Positions 16,103-24,729 of a stretch of 64,000 bases of DNA are shown piece by piece. Each line of letters starts with the position of its first letter. The first letter of the stretch is position 1. The notes beneath the pieces were generated by a model that was not told the origin of the DNA, made no database searches, and was given only the letters and a program-made list of their open reading frames with translations. A program made the translations under genes and the position numbers. This DNA comes from Methanosarcina sp. 2.H.T.1A.6 (lineage in GTDB: Archaea > Halobacteriota > Methanosarcinia > Methanosarcinales > Methanosarcinaceae), in NCBI RefSeq assembly GCF_000979455.1, contig NZ_JJOY01000048.1:124001-188000 (forward strand). Direction: 5' to 3'.

Positions 16103-16902
16103 ATCTCCTCCGCAAAGTTGGAAGGGGAAGAGGTCTTTTCCCAGGGGACCGCAACTCCGTGATTTTTCAGGTGTTCTGCAAGTTCTATCAGGGAAGGTGG
16201 AGTGAGCCCGAGATCTCGGAGAGAAGGATCTGAAAGTACATTCTCGGGTTTTCCTTCAAGCACTATCCTCCCTCTGTCCATTACGATAATTCGGTCTGCA
16301 GCATGAAGCTCTTCAAGATTATGTGTTATATACACTATGGTTTTTCCTTTTTCATGCAGTCTTTTTACACGTTCGAGGACGGCTTTCCCTGAATCAGGGT
16401 CAAGCATGGAGGTTACTTCATCAAAAACAAGACATTCAGGCTCCATGGCGAGGACTCCTGCAAGAGCCACGCATTGTCCCTGCCCTCCACTCAGGGTCTT
16501 TGGAGAATGATACCTGTATTTCTCAAGCCCTGTTTCAGCAAGGGCTCTATCCACACGCCTCCGGATTTCCATGGGGGGAAGGCAGAGATTTTCAGGCCCG
16601 AAAGCAAGGTCTTCTTCTACGGTTCTGCCAACAAACTGAGTTTCAGGGTTCTGAAATACAATTCCGACAATTTTCCTGATCCCCTGAAGCTTTGAAAAGT
16701 CTCCGGTATCCATGCCCCTTACCATGACCTTTCCTTTTTGAGGCCTCAGGAGCCCGTTAAGGTGGAGGGACAGAGTGGATTTCCCGCTCCCATTTTTTCC
16801 TATTATCCCTATGTACTCCCCTTTTTTTATTCCCATGTTTATGTTTCTTAGGGCAGGGGTTCCATCAGGGTAATTGTAACTTACGTTTTCGAACCTTATC
16901 AT
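16078..16902 (-). CDS. ecfA1: ECF transporter ATP-binding subunit (first EcfA)
   Basis: A 274-residue ABC ATPase with Walker A GKNGSGKST, Q-loop VFQNPETQFVG, signature LSGGQGQCVALAG, Walker B CLVFDEV and H-loop ITHN. Walker B ends D-E-V rather than the common D-E-P, which in EcfA1 subunits is frequent. The C-terminal part (TPPSLIELAEHL) is EcfA1-like. It precedes the second ATPase with a 25-base overlap and follows bioY by about 105 bases. Confidence 0.9.
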   Translation of the reverse strand: MIRFENVSYNYPDGTPALRNINMGIKKGEYIGIIGKNGSGKSTLSLHLNGLLRPQKGKVMVRGMDTGDFSKLQGIRKIVGIVFQNPETQFVGRTVEEDLAFGPENLCLPPMEIRRRVDRALAETGLEKYRYHSPKTLSGGQGQCVALAGVLAMEPECLVFDEVTSMLDPDSGKAVLERVKRLHEKGKTIVYITHNLEELHAADRIIVMDRGRIVLEGKPENVLSDPSLRDLGLTPPSLIELAEHLKNHGVAVPWEKTSSPSNFAEEICRLFLKM

Positions 16903-17007
16903 GCTGAATCGAATTCTATTTTTTTTCTTTTTAAATTAAGTGAAATTTGAGAACTTAGTTTTTTTCCGGGAATGGGATTGCTCAGGGCTTTAGAGGTCAT
17001 GAAGGAT

Positions 17008-17571
17008 TTAGAGTTTGTGGGTTGAAGCGATATATGCGGCAACTGCGATTTTTACTATTTCTCCTGGCAGGAAGGGAAAGGCTCCGAAGGTAAGTGCTGT
17101 CCAGGGTCCTATTTCGGCTACCAGCATCAACTGGGAAACCCCTAAGGCATATATGACCAGAACTCCTGTGCTCATATTAAGGGCATTGACCGCAAACCCT
17201 GAGTTTCCGGCACTTTCCGCCTTTTCGGAAAGTTTGCCTATAAGGTAGGCAGCCAGCATAAAACCGAAAATGTACCCTCCAGTAGGTCCGAAAAGCACTC
17301 CTATTCCGGAACTGCCTCCTGCAAAGACCGGAAGCCCTGCAATGCCAAGCAGGGTATATACAACCATACTCAGGCTTCCCCATTTGCTCTTCAAAATGCT
17401 TCCTGCAAGCAGGACAAAGAATACCTGCAGTGTGACAGGAACAGGCGAAAAGGGAATGGGGATCTGTATATATGCCCCTGCCGCAGTCAGGGCTGCAAAG
17501 AGGGAGGCAAAGACCATTTTCCTAAGTTCGGGAGTATGGGCGGGGTAAGAATGATCATGTCTCATATGCAT
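17008..17571 (-). CDS. bioY: BioY biotin S-component
   Basis: A 187-residue membrane protein with six hydrophobic segments and the BioY hallmarks IQIPIPFSPVPVTLQVFFVL, LGIAGLPVFAGGSSG and FGPTGGYIFGF. BioY captures biotin and, with EcfA/EcfA'/EcfT encoded just downstream, imports it. The N-terminus is His-rich (MHMRHDHSYPAH). GGAAAAAAT precedes the first ATG; M3 is an alternative. A BirA-like site lies 267 bases upstream. Confidence 0.93.
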   Translation of the reverse strand: MHMRHDHSYPAHTPELRKMVFASLFAALTAAGAYIQIPIPFSPVPVTLQVFFVLLAGSILKSKWGSLSMVVYTLLGIAGLPVFAGGSSGIGVLFGPTGGYIFGFMLAAYLIGKLSEKAESAGNSGFAVNALNMSTGVLVIYALGVSQLMLVAEIGPWTALTFGAFPFLPGEIVKIAVAAYIASTHKL

Positions 17572-17767
17572 ATTTTTTCCTTTTTTGTTAATTTTATCTC
17601 TTTACCCGGCTTTCTGTCAGCTTTTCATGTTTTTGTTGTTTACTCGATTCTTCTGTCTGAAAAAGTGTCAGGTAAATATTTTTTGAAGATGTATGAATGT
17701 GACTTGAACGTGAATTGAATGTGAATTAAATAAATTCGATAATTCTGAGAGTATATTCAAAGCATAC

Positions 17768-17793
17768 AGAGTTATTGTTAACTCTTTTTTTCT
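17768..17793 (+). terminator. Hairpin plus T-run upstream of bioY
   Basis: AGAGTTA-TTGT-TAACTCT followed by a run of T on the plus strand looks like an intrinsic terminator or a palindromic site. No plus-strand gene ends here, so as a terminator it would act on stray transcription; on the minus strand it lies in the bioY leader region. Its role is uncertain. Confidence 0.35.
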
Positions 17794-17837
17794 GTACATC
17801 TCTGAGGGCTATGTAATTCCCTGTAATCATAACTGCA

Positions 17838-17869
17838 TTGTTAACCCACAGGGGTTACATGGTTTACAT
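17838..17869 (-). promoter_or_regulatory. Candidate BirA (biotin) operator
   Basis: TTGTTAACC, then exactly 14 bases, then GGTTTACAT. This matches the well known BirA site (TTGTwAACC-N14/15-GGTTwACAA) with two mismatches between half-sites. It is the only such pair noticed here and lies 267 bases upstream of bioY. A minus-strand TATA-like GAATATACT lies between, near 17750. The distance from bioY lowers confidence. Confidence 0.55.
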
Positions 17870-18031
17870 TGAATTTAAAACTTTCCAGAGGTCTTCTATA
17901 GTCACACTTGCAGATTTTCTATGCTTCGGAGCGATAATTAAATATATATCTTATGCCGGTATTATGGATACTTCACCTGGAATGCAGTTTTAGCATACTG
18001 TTACATGCTGTATTTTCGGGAGTTGCATTGT

Positions 18032-18106
18032 GGGCGCGTGGCCTAGCCCGGATATGGCGGCAGCCTCCTAAGCTGTAAGTCGGGGGTTCGAATCCCTTCG
18101 CGCCCG
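18032..18106 (+). tRNA. tRNA-Arg (anticodon CCT)
   Basis: The acceptor stem GGGCGCG pairs with CGCGCCC, the D arm is GGCCTAGCCCGGATA, the anticodon arm CAGC-CTCCTAA-GCTG gives anticodon CCT, and the T arm is GGGGGTTCGAATCCC. The discriminator is G. It reads AGG, complementing the TCT isoacceptor at 11385. Confidence 0.95.
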
Positions 18107-18373
18107 CTAAATTCCATTTTCTTATCTATTGTCTGTTTTTCCTTTGTTTCGTTTTGCCTGTTTCACCTTATCTGTTTTGGTGGTCTGTTTTTGGAAGTTT
18201 ATCTGATGTGAAAAGCTTTTCAAGTATATGTTTTCTGCAAGTATAGACGCTGTTTCTTCTTCAGCAGTTTCTCATTTTATGCTTTTGTTTTCTGGCCATC
18301 TCCTCGCTGTGTCCGTAAAAAACAGATCCTCGGTAGGTGAGAGAAAAATCGGTCTTCGGAAGAGAATCATCCA

Positions 18374-18490
18374 AACAAGAGAAGAGTCAGAACAAGAGAA
18401 GAGTCAGAACAAGAGAAGAGTCAGAACAAGAGAATAGTCAGAACAAGAGAAGAGACAGAACAAGAGAAGAGACAGAACAAGAGAAGAGAC
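18374..18490 (+). repeat. 17-bp tandem repeat, about seven copies
   Basis: The unit AGAAGAGTCAGAACAAG repeats about seven times, with late copies carrying AGACAG or AATAGTC instead of AGAGTCAG. A 17-base period cannot keep a reading frame, so it is non-coding. The rest of the 513-base spacer between tRNA-Arg(CCT) and the acetyltransferase shows nothing else. Confidence 0.85.
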
Positions 18491-18619
18491 ATGTTCTGTA
18501 AATTATGGAATAAATTCTTATTTAGAAATACATTATTCCTAGCTGGAATACAGTAAATGCTTATAATGCAGCATAATTTCTATTAAAAAACATAACTGCC
18601 GCTTCAGAGGAAACAGGAA

Positions 18620-19075
18620 TTGATCAGAAAAGCCCGGATAAGTGATGTTGTTGAGATGAAGCAAATCATCAACACTTACTCTAAGGATGAGCTTATGCTT
18701 GCTCGCTCCCTTAGTGAGATGTACGAGAACATAAGGGATTTTTATGTATGTGAGATCGAAGGAGAGGTTGTGGGATGCTGTGCCCTGCATGTGGTCTGGG
18801 AAGACCTTGCAGAAATCCTTGCTCTCGCAGTTAAGCCCGATTGTGCAAGAAAAGGAGTAGGCACACAGCTTGTTTCAGCCTGTCTTGAGGATGCTAAAGA
18901 TCTCGATATGAAGGAAGTCTTTGCTCTTACTTATGTGCCTGAGTTTTTTGAAACCCTGGGCTTTAATATTGTGGATAAAAACAGCCTTCCCAGGAAAATC
19001 TGGTCTGGTTGCATCAGGTGCCCCAAATTTCCGGACTGTAATGAAATTGCAGTTCTTAAATCTATCAACGCCTGA
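18620..19075 (+). CDS. GNAT N-acetyltransferase (ArgA-like)
   Basis: A 151-residue GNAT-fold protein. MIRKARISDVVEMKQIINTY is the usual N-terminus, and the acetyl-CoA loop is ARKGVGTQLVSACL. The C-terminal IWSGCIRCPKFPDCNEIAV is a Cys-rich tail typical of the small ArgA-like family (COG1246), suggesting N-acetylglutamate synthase activity, though the true substrate is unproven. The start codon is TTG, supported by AGAGGAAACAGGAA just upstream and by the family N-terminus. No arginine gene is adjacent. Confidence 0.8.
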   Translation: MIRKARISDVVEMKQIINTYSKDELMLARSLSEMYENIRDFYVCEIEGEVVGCCALHVVWEDLAEILALAVKPDCARKGVGTQLVSACLEDAKDLDMKEVFALTYVPEFFETLGFNIVDKNSLPRKIWSGCIRCPKFPDCNEIAVLKSINA

Positions 19076-19243
19076 AATCTTTCAGGAACCCTCAGGAAGT
19101 CTTACGCTTCACGACTCCTGAATTTTTTATTTTATTTTTCCTGTCCGATTCCATGTGATAAAGCCCGGGTTTGAAATCTTTTTCAACCCGAATTTCTTTA
19201 AAATGGCAAAAACCAAAAGCTATTTATTCAGTGATTCTATTTT

Positions 19244-19257
19244 TTAGGTTGTCCTAA
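19244..19257 (+). promoter_or_regulatory. Candidate DtxR-family operator
   Basis: TTAGG-TTGT-CCTAA is a perfect 5-base inverted repeat resembling the core of DtxR/IdeR sites (TTAGGTTAG...CTAACCTAA). It lies about 50 bases upstream of the DtxR-family gene and just downstream of a TATA-like AGCTATTTAT, where it could mediate iron-dependent repression of the regulator and feoB. Confidence 0.5.
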
Positions 19258-19304
19258 TCATCTGGCCTGATAAATTTCGGGCATGTGTTGGTGGAATGGT
19301 GTTA

Positions 19305-19970
19305 ATGCATACAGATCGACTCGAAGAATACTTAGAAACTATTCTTTACCTTATTACGAAAAACCAGAGCCCTGCAAAAACCAAACAAATTGCAGAAGAA
19401 CTGAATGTATCTCCGCCCAGTGTGACGGAAATGATCAAAAAATTGCATTCTATGGGGTTCGTCGAGTATAAGCCCTATCAAGGGGTCGAATTGACCACTA
19501 AAGGGGCCGAAGAAGCTATCCGGGTTAAGAGGAAACACCAGGTTCTTGAGACTTTCCTGGCTGAAGTCCTTGATTTTGACAGGAAGGAAGCCCACAGGGA
19601 AGCCTGCGAGCTTGAGCACGCGGTATCAGACTCAGTGCTTGAGAAACTTTACGATTTCCTGGGAAATCCGGAGTACTGCCCCGACGGACACCCAATTAAT
19701 ATCGATAAAAGTAACTTGCAGCGCGAGGAAGGATTCATTCCTCTCGATGAAATGAAAGAGGGAAGTTCAGGTACGATTGCCAGGGTAACCCTTCCAAGGG
19801 AGACAAAAGAGCGTTTAACCTCTCTTGGTATCCTTACAGGAGAAGGTATTGAAGTCAGGCGCAAGCAAAAACAGGGATGTATCTCAGTCATGGTTGTTGG
19901 GTCTGAGATTGCTCTTGGAAGAGATATCGCAAAAAAAATTTTTATCACTCCTAAAGGTAAAAATGCGTAA
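19305..19970 (+). CDS. DtxR-family iron-dependent regulator with FeoA-like domain
   Basis: A 221-residue regulator (224 from the ATG at 19296). Residues about 1-60 are the winged-helix domain (YLETILYLITKNQ, AEELNVSPPSVTEMIKKL), about 70-140 the metal-binding dimerisation domain (HQVLETFLAEVL, HREACELEHAVSD with the expected Cys/Glu/His ligands, CPDGHPI), and about 145-215 a FeoA/SH3-like domain (SGTIARVTLP, LGILTGEGIEVRRKQ, GSEIALGRDIAKKIFI). It probably represses iron uptake when Fe(II) is plentiful. feoB follows by 51 bases with no separate feoA, so the fused domain may serve as FeoA. GGTGGA precedes, at better spacing for 19305. Confidence 0.92.
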   Translation: MHTDRLEEYLETILYLITKNQSPAKTKQIAEELNVSPPSVTEMIKKLHSMGFVEYKPYQGVELTTKGAEEAIRVKRKHQVLETFLAEVLDFDRKEAHREACELEHAVSDSVLEKLYDFLGNPEYCPDGHPINIDKSNLQREEGFIPLDEMKEGSSGTIARVTLPRETKERLTSLGILTGEGIEVRRKQKQGCISVMVVGSEIALGRDIAKKIFITPKGKNA

Positions 19971-20021
19971 AAAAGGGACAATGCTGGCACTTTACAGGTA
20001 CAGGGAAAAATTAATGGAGGC

Positions 20022-22001
20022 ATGATAGGGATTTCCAGCTCATGCTGTACTTCTGGCAACAGAGGTCAAAAGAATTCTCCTTATGATGTGACACTGGCCT
20101 TCATAGGCAACCCAAGCGTTGGAAAAAGCGTTTTTTTCAGCAGGCTTACAGGAGTTGGGGTTGAGGTTTCCAATTACCCGGGCACTACGGTTGCGCTTAA
20201 AAGAGGAAGTGTAAATGCCAGAGGCAAGACCATTGAAGTAGTTGACCTGCCTGGAATATATTCTCTCGGGGTTGCAAACGAAGACGAAAAGGTAACCAAG
20301 AGATTTCTTATTGAAGATAAGCCGGATGTCATTATCAATGTCCTTGATGCAAGCCGGCTTGAGAGAAACCTCTATTTGACTCTACAGCTGCTGGAACTCG
20401 ATATCCCTATGGTTATTGCCTTAAATCAGGTGGATCTGGCAGCAGAGCTCGGAATTCTTATTGATACGGAAAGACTTTCAGAACTCTTAGGCCTGCCTGT
20501 AGTCTCCACTGTTGCAACGTGGGGGATAGGGCTTGATGAGGTAGTGCTCGTGGCTCTCGAAGAGAAAGACAAAGTCCAGGACCACCACAGGGTAAAGTAC
20601 AGCCAGTGGATTCTCCAGGCTCTGTCCGGTCTTGACCATGCTTTTCCGGATTCATCTCAAAGTGTCAAGATTGCAGCTCTGCTGAACGATGCCGAGTTTG
20701 TGGAACTCTGCTGCATGCCGCCTGAAGCCCATGCCATTCTCTCTTCTGCCCGACGCTTCAGGCAGAACCTTGAGATTGAGCACGGAATTTCAGTTCCGGA
20801 TACCGTTGCAAGAGACCTGTACGGAGAATCAGGGCATATCGTAGATAGTGTTGTCTCAGTGTTCGAGCCGAAAAAAAAATTTCGTGACAGGATAGACAGT
20901 GTTCTTACCTCTCCTAACTTCGGGATTGCGGTTCTCATAGCGGCCTTGCTCCTTACTTTTCTTCTCGTCTTCAGGGTAGGAGGCTTCCTTGAAAACTGGA
21001 TTGTGAATGATTTTTTTGAGCCTCACGTGATTCAGCCAGTGGAAACAATGACTCTTGGCATGGCGCCTATCTTTAGAAACCTGATTCTTTATTCCCTGCG
21101 GGGTGTGGAAGCCGGATTTGCAATTGCAATCCCGTATATTGCAGTTTTCTATGCTATCCTTTCCATATTCGAGGACTCAGGCTACCTGACCAGGGCAGCT
21201 TTTCTCCTGGACAACCTGACCCACAAGCTCGGGCTTCATGGGAGAGCTGTTATTCCTCTGGTTCTGGGGTTTGGCTGCAATGTCCCCGCAATAATGGCAG
21301 TGCATGCCCTTGGTACCAGGAGGGAAAAGCGGATAGCTTCGCTTCTCATCTCCCTTATTCCCTGCTCTGCAAGGACAGTTATTATCCTGGGACTTGTGGG
21401 GACATTTGTTGGTTTCTGGCCCGCGGTTTCTATCTATGTGTTGGATGTTCTCATTATTGCAGCGATGGGTTGGGTTCTCGGAAAAACCCTTCCAGGCCAG
21501 AGAAGCGGCTTCATTATGGAAATGACCCCTCTCAGAAAACCTGAACTGAAATCCACTCTCAGGAAGACCTGGATGAAAAGCCGGGAGTTTTTATATATCG
21601 CTTTTCCGCTGCTGCTTGCAGGAAGTGCATTCCTCGGAATCGCCGATGCCCTTGGTCTTCTTTCGATCTTCCAGGACTTTGTAGAACCTGTATCTGTTGG
21701 CCTTCTGGGTCTTCCGGCTTTTGCCGCAACAGCCCTGGTTTTTGGAATTCTCCGAAAGGAAATGGCTCTCCAGATCCTGGCCGTACTTGCAGGCACAGCC
21801 AACTTCGCAGCTGTAATGACCCCCCTTCAGATGTACCAGTTTGCGGTTATTACTACCATTTATGTCCCGTGCGTGGCAACGATTGCAGTACTGAAGCATG
21901 AGCTTGGAACAAAGGATACGGCTATGATTGTTACCTTCACCATATTCCTTGCTCTTGTGGTAGGTGTCTTGATCCGGATTCTCGGGCCTCTCTTCCTGTG
22001 A
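20022..22001 (+). CDS. feoB: Ferrous iron transporter FeoB
   Basis: A 659-residue FeoB. The N-terminal G domain has G1 GNPSVGKS, G2/G3 NYPGTT and VDLPG, and G4 NQVD; a helical GDI-like region follows, then the membrane part with two Gate motifs (GFGCNVPAIMAV and YVPCVATIAVL). The first 20 residues are Cys/Ser-rich (SSSCCTSGN). It takes up Fe(II) at the membrane. The GGAGG before the ATG ends one base from it, too close for a standard ribosome site, so start choice or translation coupling is unclear; no better start exists before G1. Confidence 0.95.
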   Translation: MIGISSSCCTSGNRGQKNSPYDVTLAFIGNPSVGKSVFFSRLTGVGVEVSNYPGTTVALKRGSVNARGKTIEVVDLPGIYSLGVANEDEKVTKRFLIEDKPDVIINVLDASRLERNLYLTLQLLELDIPMVIALNQVDLAAELGILIDTERLSELLGLPVVSTVATWGIGLDEVVLVALEEKDKVQDHHRVKYSQWILQALSGLDHAFPDSSQSVKIAALLNDAEFVELCCMPPEAHAILSSARRFRQNLEIEHGISVPDTVARDLYGESGHIVDSVVSVFEPKKKFRDRIDSVLTSPNFGIAVLIAALLLTFLLVFRVGGFLENWIVNDFFEPHVIQPVETMTLGMAPIFRNLILYSLRGVEAGFAIAIPYIAVFYAILSIFEDSGYLTRAAFLLDNLTHKLGLHGRAVIPLVLGFGCNVPAIMAVHALGTRREKRIASLLISLIPCSARTVIILGLVGTFVGFWPAVSIYVLDVLIIAAMGWVLGKTLPGQRSGFIMEMTPLRKPELKSTLRKTWMKSREFLYIAFPLLLAGSAFLGIADALGLLSIFQDFVEPVSVGLLGLPAFAATALVFGILRKEMALQILAVLAGTANFAAVMTPLQMYQFAVITTIYVPCVATIAVLKHELGTKDTAMIVTFTIFLALVVGVLIRILGPLFL

Positions 22002-22005
22002 CGCC

Positions 22006-22100
22006 CGAGTTGCGATTCGGGATCACAGGAAATCGGAGATTTCCTGGGAGTTGCACTGCAAGTGCAACAGCCCGCAGTCCTTTTCGCTGCGCTCAAGAGG
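22006..22100 (+). repeat. Dispersed hairpin-rich repeat, copy 1
   Basis: Begins 5 bases after the feoB stop. It contains the palindromes GTTGCACT-TGC-AGTGCAAC (rotated here) and GGAAATC...GATTTCC, plus TCCTTTTCGCT...GCTCAAGAGG. A closely matching inverted copy lies at 40775-40890. It is REP-like and placed just beyond a stop codon in both cases. Confidence 0.8.
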
Positions 22101-22103
22101 ATT

Positions 22104-22260
22104 ATTTATGAGTTTTAGTAGTGAACTTTGCTCCAAGGACAAATTTATGGGTTTTATCAGTTATCTTGCTCAAGAAGGCTAATTTATGGGTTTTAGTAGT
22201 GAACTTTGCTCCAAGGACAAATTTATGGGTTTTATCAGTTATCTTCGCTCAGGAGGTCTA
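22104..22260 (+). repeat. 78-bp tandem duplication
   Basis: Copies 22104-22181 and 22182-22260 are almost identical; each holds AACTTTGCTCCAAGGACAAA and TGGGTTTTATCAGTTATCTT. The end of each unit (GCTCAAGAAGG) echoes the end of the dispersed repeat just upstream, so the array seems to have grown from it. Confidence 0.9.
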
Positions 22261-22715
22261 AATTACAAATATTTCTTACCCTTTCAACCATATTCGCTAT
22301 AAATAGTCGTTTTTTTCACTTCTTTTAAGATGGGCAGACAGGCTGGTGGAGGCGCTCATATTTGCCGGAATTGAAACACGGTTTCCGGGGTTAAGGGAGG
22401 TATTTCTCTGGCTGAAAGAGGGACGTGCTGAAATTCCGTTATATTGAGTAAAAAGCGGTATTTAAGGAAAGATCAATTAATTTATGAGATTAATTAAATT
22501 ATCAAAAAACAGCAAGTTTTTTTATTTGCCTCAGTGCCGATTCGTTGGAACGTATGTTTCTGTATGCCGGGTACAATATTTATATATTAGTAAACTTATC
22601 CATTCTTTCTCGTCTGTTTTCATATTATAGTAAATTATTAATACTTCATGCATCGTGTTTATTTTCGATGACTCGGATTACCGATCACATACACAAAAAC
22701 GTTTTTAGTGTTATT

Positions 22716-22910
22716 ATGGATATTTTCGAAATGGATCATTTCCGAGAGCCTGAAGTTGAAGAGGTTCAACTTTTCCTTGAAAGCACCGGGACCCACGGTT
22801 CTATTGTTAACGAGAGTGCTCTGGAGATGGACTGCAGCACATCCCCCAAAATCCAGGAGAGGCAGAGTGTACTTCTTAATTTCGATGAGTCTATTCCGTC
22901 CATTGAGTAA
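22716..22910 (+). CDS. Doubtful small acidic ORF
   Basis: A possible 64-residue protein (MDIFEMDHFREPEVEEVQLF...). It is acidic at the N-terminus and has reasonable codon use in its first half. The frame is open 57 codons further upstream to a TTG, but that part looks non-coding. There is no ribosome site and no recognised domain. Confidence 0.25.
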   Translation: MDIFEMDHFREPEVEEVQLFLESTGTHGSIVNESALEMDCSTSPKIQERQSVLLNFDESIPSIE

Positions 22911-23542
22911 CACTTTCTTCTAAAAATTTCCAACCCCTGTTGAAATCCAACTCTTTAACTCCTTTCATTTTAGAGTTAACTTTTGGGTTTCATTCCCTAT
23001 TTTGTACAAATCCCGGACTGAAGCCTCTATCTTGTTTATATGAGATCATTAACAGCATTCCGCGTTCTGGACTTCATCTCTTATTTTTATATCTGCCTTT
23101 ATCCAGTCTTTCCGGGAAGTAGAATTGCACCTGCTGCACATATATAATATTTTTGTGCAGATGCTTCCAAAACATATTTATTCTACTGTTCTGCCCCTTT
23201 CCTCTCCAGGAAAGTTATTATCTCCACGGGATTCCTTAATTCCGGATCCGGGTATTATGTGCTCGAAAGTGAGGCATTTTAGCATCAATATTATTCTTTA
23301 CAGGGTGATTTAAGGAAAACTGTTCATTCTCTTCCAGAGCATTTTCCGATCTGCATCTCCTGTTTTCTGTCCTTTCTGATGTTTAACCCTTCTTCCTTCG
23401 GAAATTTAATATTTTTTGCAATTTCTCCTGTTCTTATATGCGGTTTCTGCACCCGTTTTCAGAAAGGTTTATTAAGTTATCTTATTATAATATAATTTAA
23501 AGTTATTTCGGGTCTGCTGAATACTATCGATTACCATATATA

Positions 23543-23570
23543 TATAAAGTAAGATTACATGTACTTTATA
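23543..23570 (+). promoter_or_regulatory. Inverted repeat at the SMC-block promoter
   Basis: TATAAAGTA and TACTTTATA are perfect 9-base complements with a 10-base spacer, about 120 bases before the first gene of the SMC block. The left arm overlaps a TATA-like run (TATATATATAAAG). It could be an operator overlapping the promoter. Confidence 0.4.
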
Positions 23571-23691
23571 CACATTATTTAAATTTGTCAGATTGAATCT
23601 ATTTAATTATATTACACTGATGTTTCATGCTAACAAAAAACTGCAGACATAAGGAAACCCGGGACCCGAATTTATTGTTAGAGGTATTTTC

Positions 23692-24675
23692 ATGAGAACT
23701 GGACAGAGGGACGTGCACAATACACCGCTTAAAAGGCGATTGTCAATAACCTATGAGGAGCTCGAGACTCTCAAAAAATCAATCAAGATTTCGGTTCTCA
23801 ATGAACTGCAGGCCGAAATGGAAAACAGTTCCGATCTGGATTCCTTTAAGGATCAGATCCTTTCCGAAATCAGAACCGAATTGAAGAGGCTCCCTGATTC
23901 TGCATCACTAAAGGCTTCAATTATTAGCGAACTGCGAGCCGAATTCAGTTCTGGCAAAGATAATGACTCTTCGACGGCGGACCGGCGGCTGAAGGAACTG
24001 GCAGGAATTCAGGAAGGGCTTGTCAGGGAGCTGCTTGACCAGAAAATGCTTATAAAACAGCTGGAAAAAGACCTCGAAAAACTCTCCGGAGCGCTGGGAT
24101 GCATGCAAAATACTGTTTCTTTCTCTCCCCCCTTGCCTCCCTCTTCTCCTTCTGTTTCTCTTCCCATCCTCGAAGACCCCCTTGACCTTCCTCCTCTCTC
24201 CAGAAAACCAACGCGTAAACTTGAGTTCAGGAAAGAGAATCCTTCCTCACACGAGCTTATTGATTTCAGGGAAGCTCCTGCATCCCTGCCAGGCACAAAT
24301 GCAAAAGTTCAGCTTAAGATAAGGGAGGTTGAGCCCGAGGAACTTGACGAACAGGAGGTTGTCGAAACAAAGTGTGAGTATATCATCGCCGAGAGCGGGG
24401 ATCGAAAACGGCTTAGAGGCAACATGAGGCAGTCGACTCCAGTAAAAGAAGCCCCTGCGGGACAGTTGTTCCCTCCAAGCTCGAGATCTTCTATGAGGCG
24501 CCAATCTCCTGTGAATGCAGATCCTGTAAGAGCCCGACCCGATGATGATTATAAATGCGAGTACATAATCGCCGAAAAGGCTCCAAAAAAGCGTTTAATC
24601 GATGAGTCCGTGGATCTTAGGGATACTGATGATGCGGAAATCATAACCTGCAATCGGAAAGACCCCCAGGCGTAA
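23692..24675 (+). CDS. Unknown protein preceding smc, coiled coil plus two CEYIIAE motifs
   Basis: A 327-residue protein I do not recognise. Residues about 15-140 are charged and helical with likely coiled coils (SITYEELETLKKSIKI, SEIRTELKRLPD, MLIKQLEKDLEKLSG). A Pro/Ser-rich linker (about 145-170) follows. The C-terminal half is probably disordered but holds two copies of a short motif: KCEYIIAESGDRKRLRG (about 228) and KCEYIIAEKAPKKRLID (about 288), and a similar final ITCNRKDP. The stop lies 54 bases before smc, and the scp genes follow, so a role with condensin is plausible but unproven. GAGGT precedes the ATG by 7 bases. Confidence 0.8.
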   Translation: MRTGQRDVHNTPLKRRLSITYEELETLKKSIKISVLNELQAEMENSSDLDSFKDQILSEIRTELKRLPDSASLKASIISELRAEFSSGKDNDSSTADRRLKELAGIQEGLVRELLDQKMLIKQLEKDLEKLSGALGCMQNTVSFSPPLPPSSPSVSLPILEDPLDLPPLSRKPTRKLEFRKENPSSHELIDFREAPASLPGTNAKVQLKIREVEPEELDEQEVVETKCEYIIAESGDRKRLRGNMRQSTPVKEAPAGQLFPPSSRSSMRRQSPVNADPVRARPDDDYKCEYIIAEKAPKKRLIDESVDLRDTDDAEIITCNRKDPQA

Positions 24676-24729
24676 TGAGGCTGAAAAAACGGAGACATCC
24701 TCAAAAACGCAAAACCTCAGAGGCATTCT

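Larger units (their letters stand above)
22261..23691. other. Long AT-rich spacer before the SMC block
   Basis: About 1.4 kb without a convincing gene, apart from the weak candidate at 22716 and an inverted repeat at 23543-23570. Base composition is strongly AT-rich after 23400. Nothing else is evident. Confidence 0.45.

Noticed and set aside
18228-18437. 69-codon frame running into the 17-bp repeats
   Set aside because: Its C-terminal part is only the tandem repeat, whose 17-base period shifts frame.
18374-18490. CRISPR array
   Set aside because: Units are contiguous 17-mers without spacers; no cas genes.
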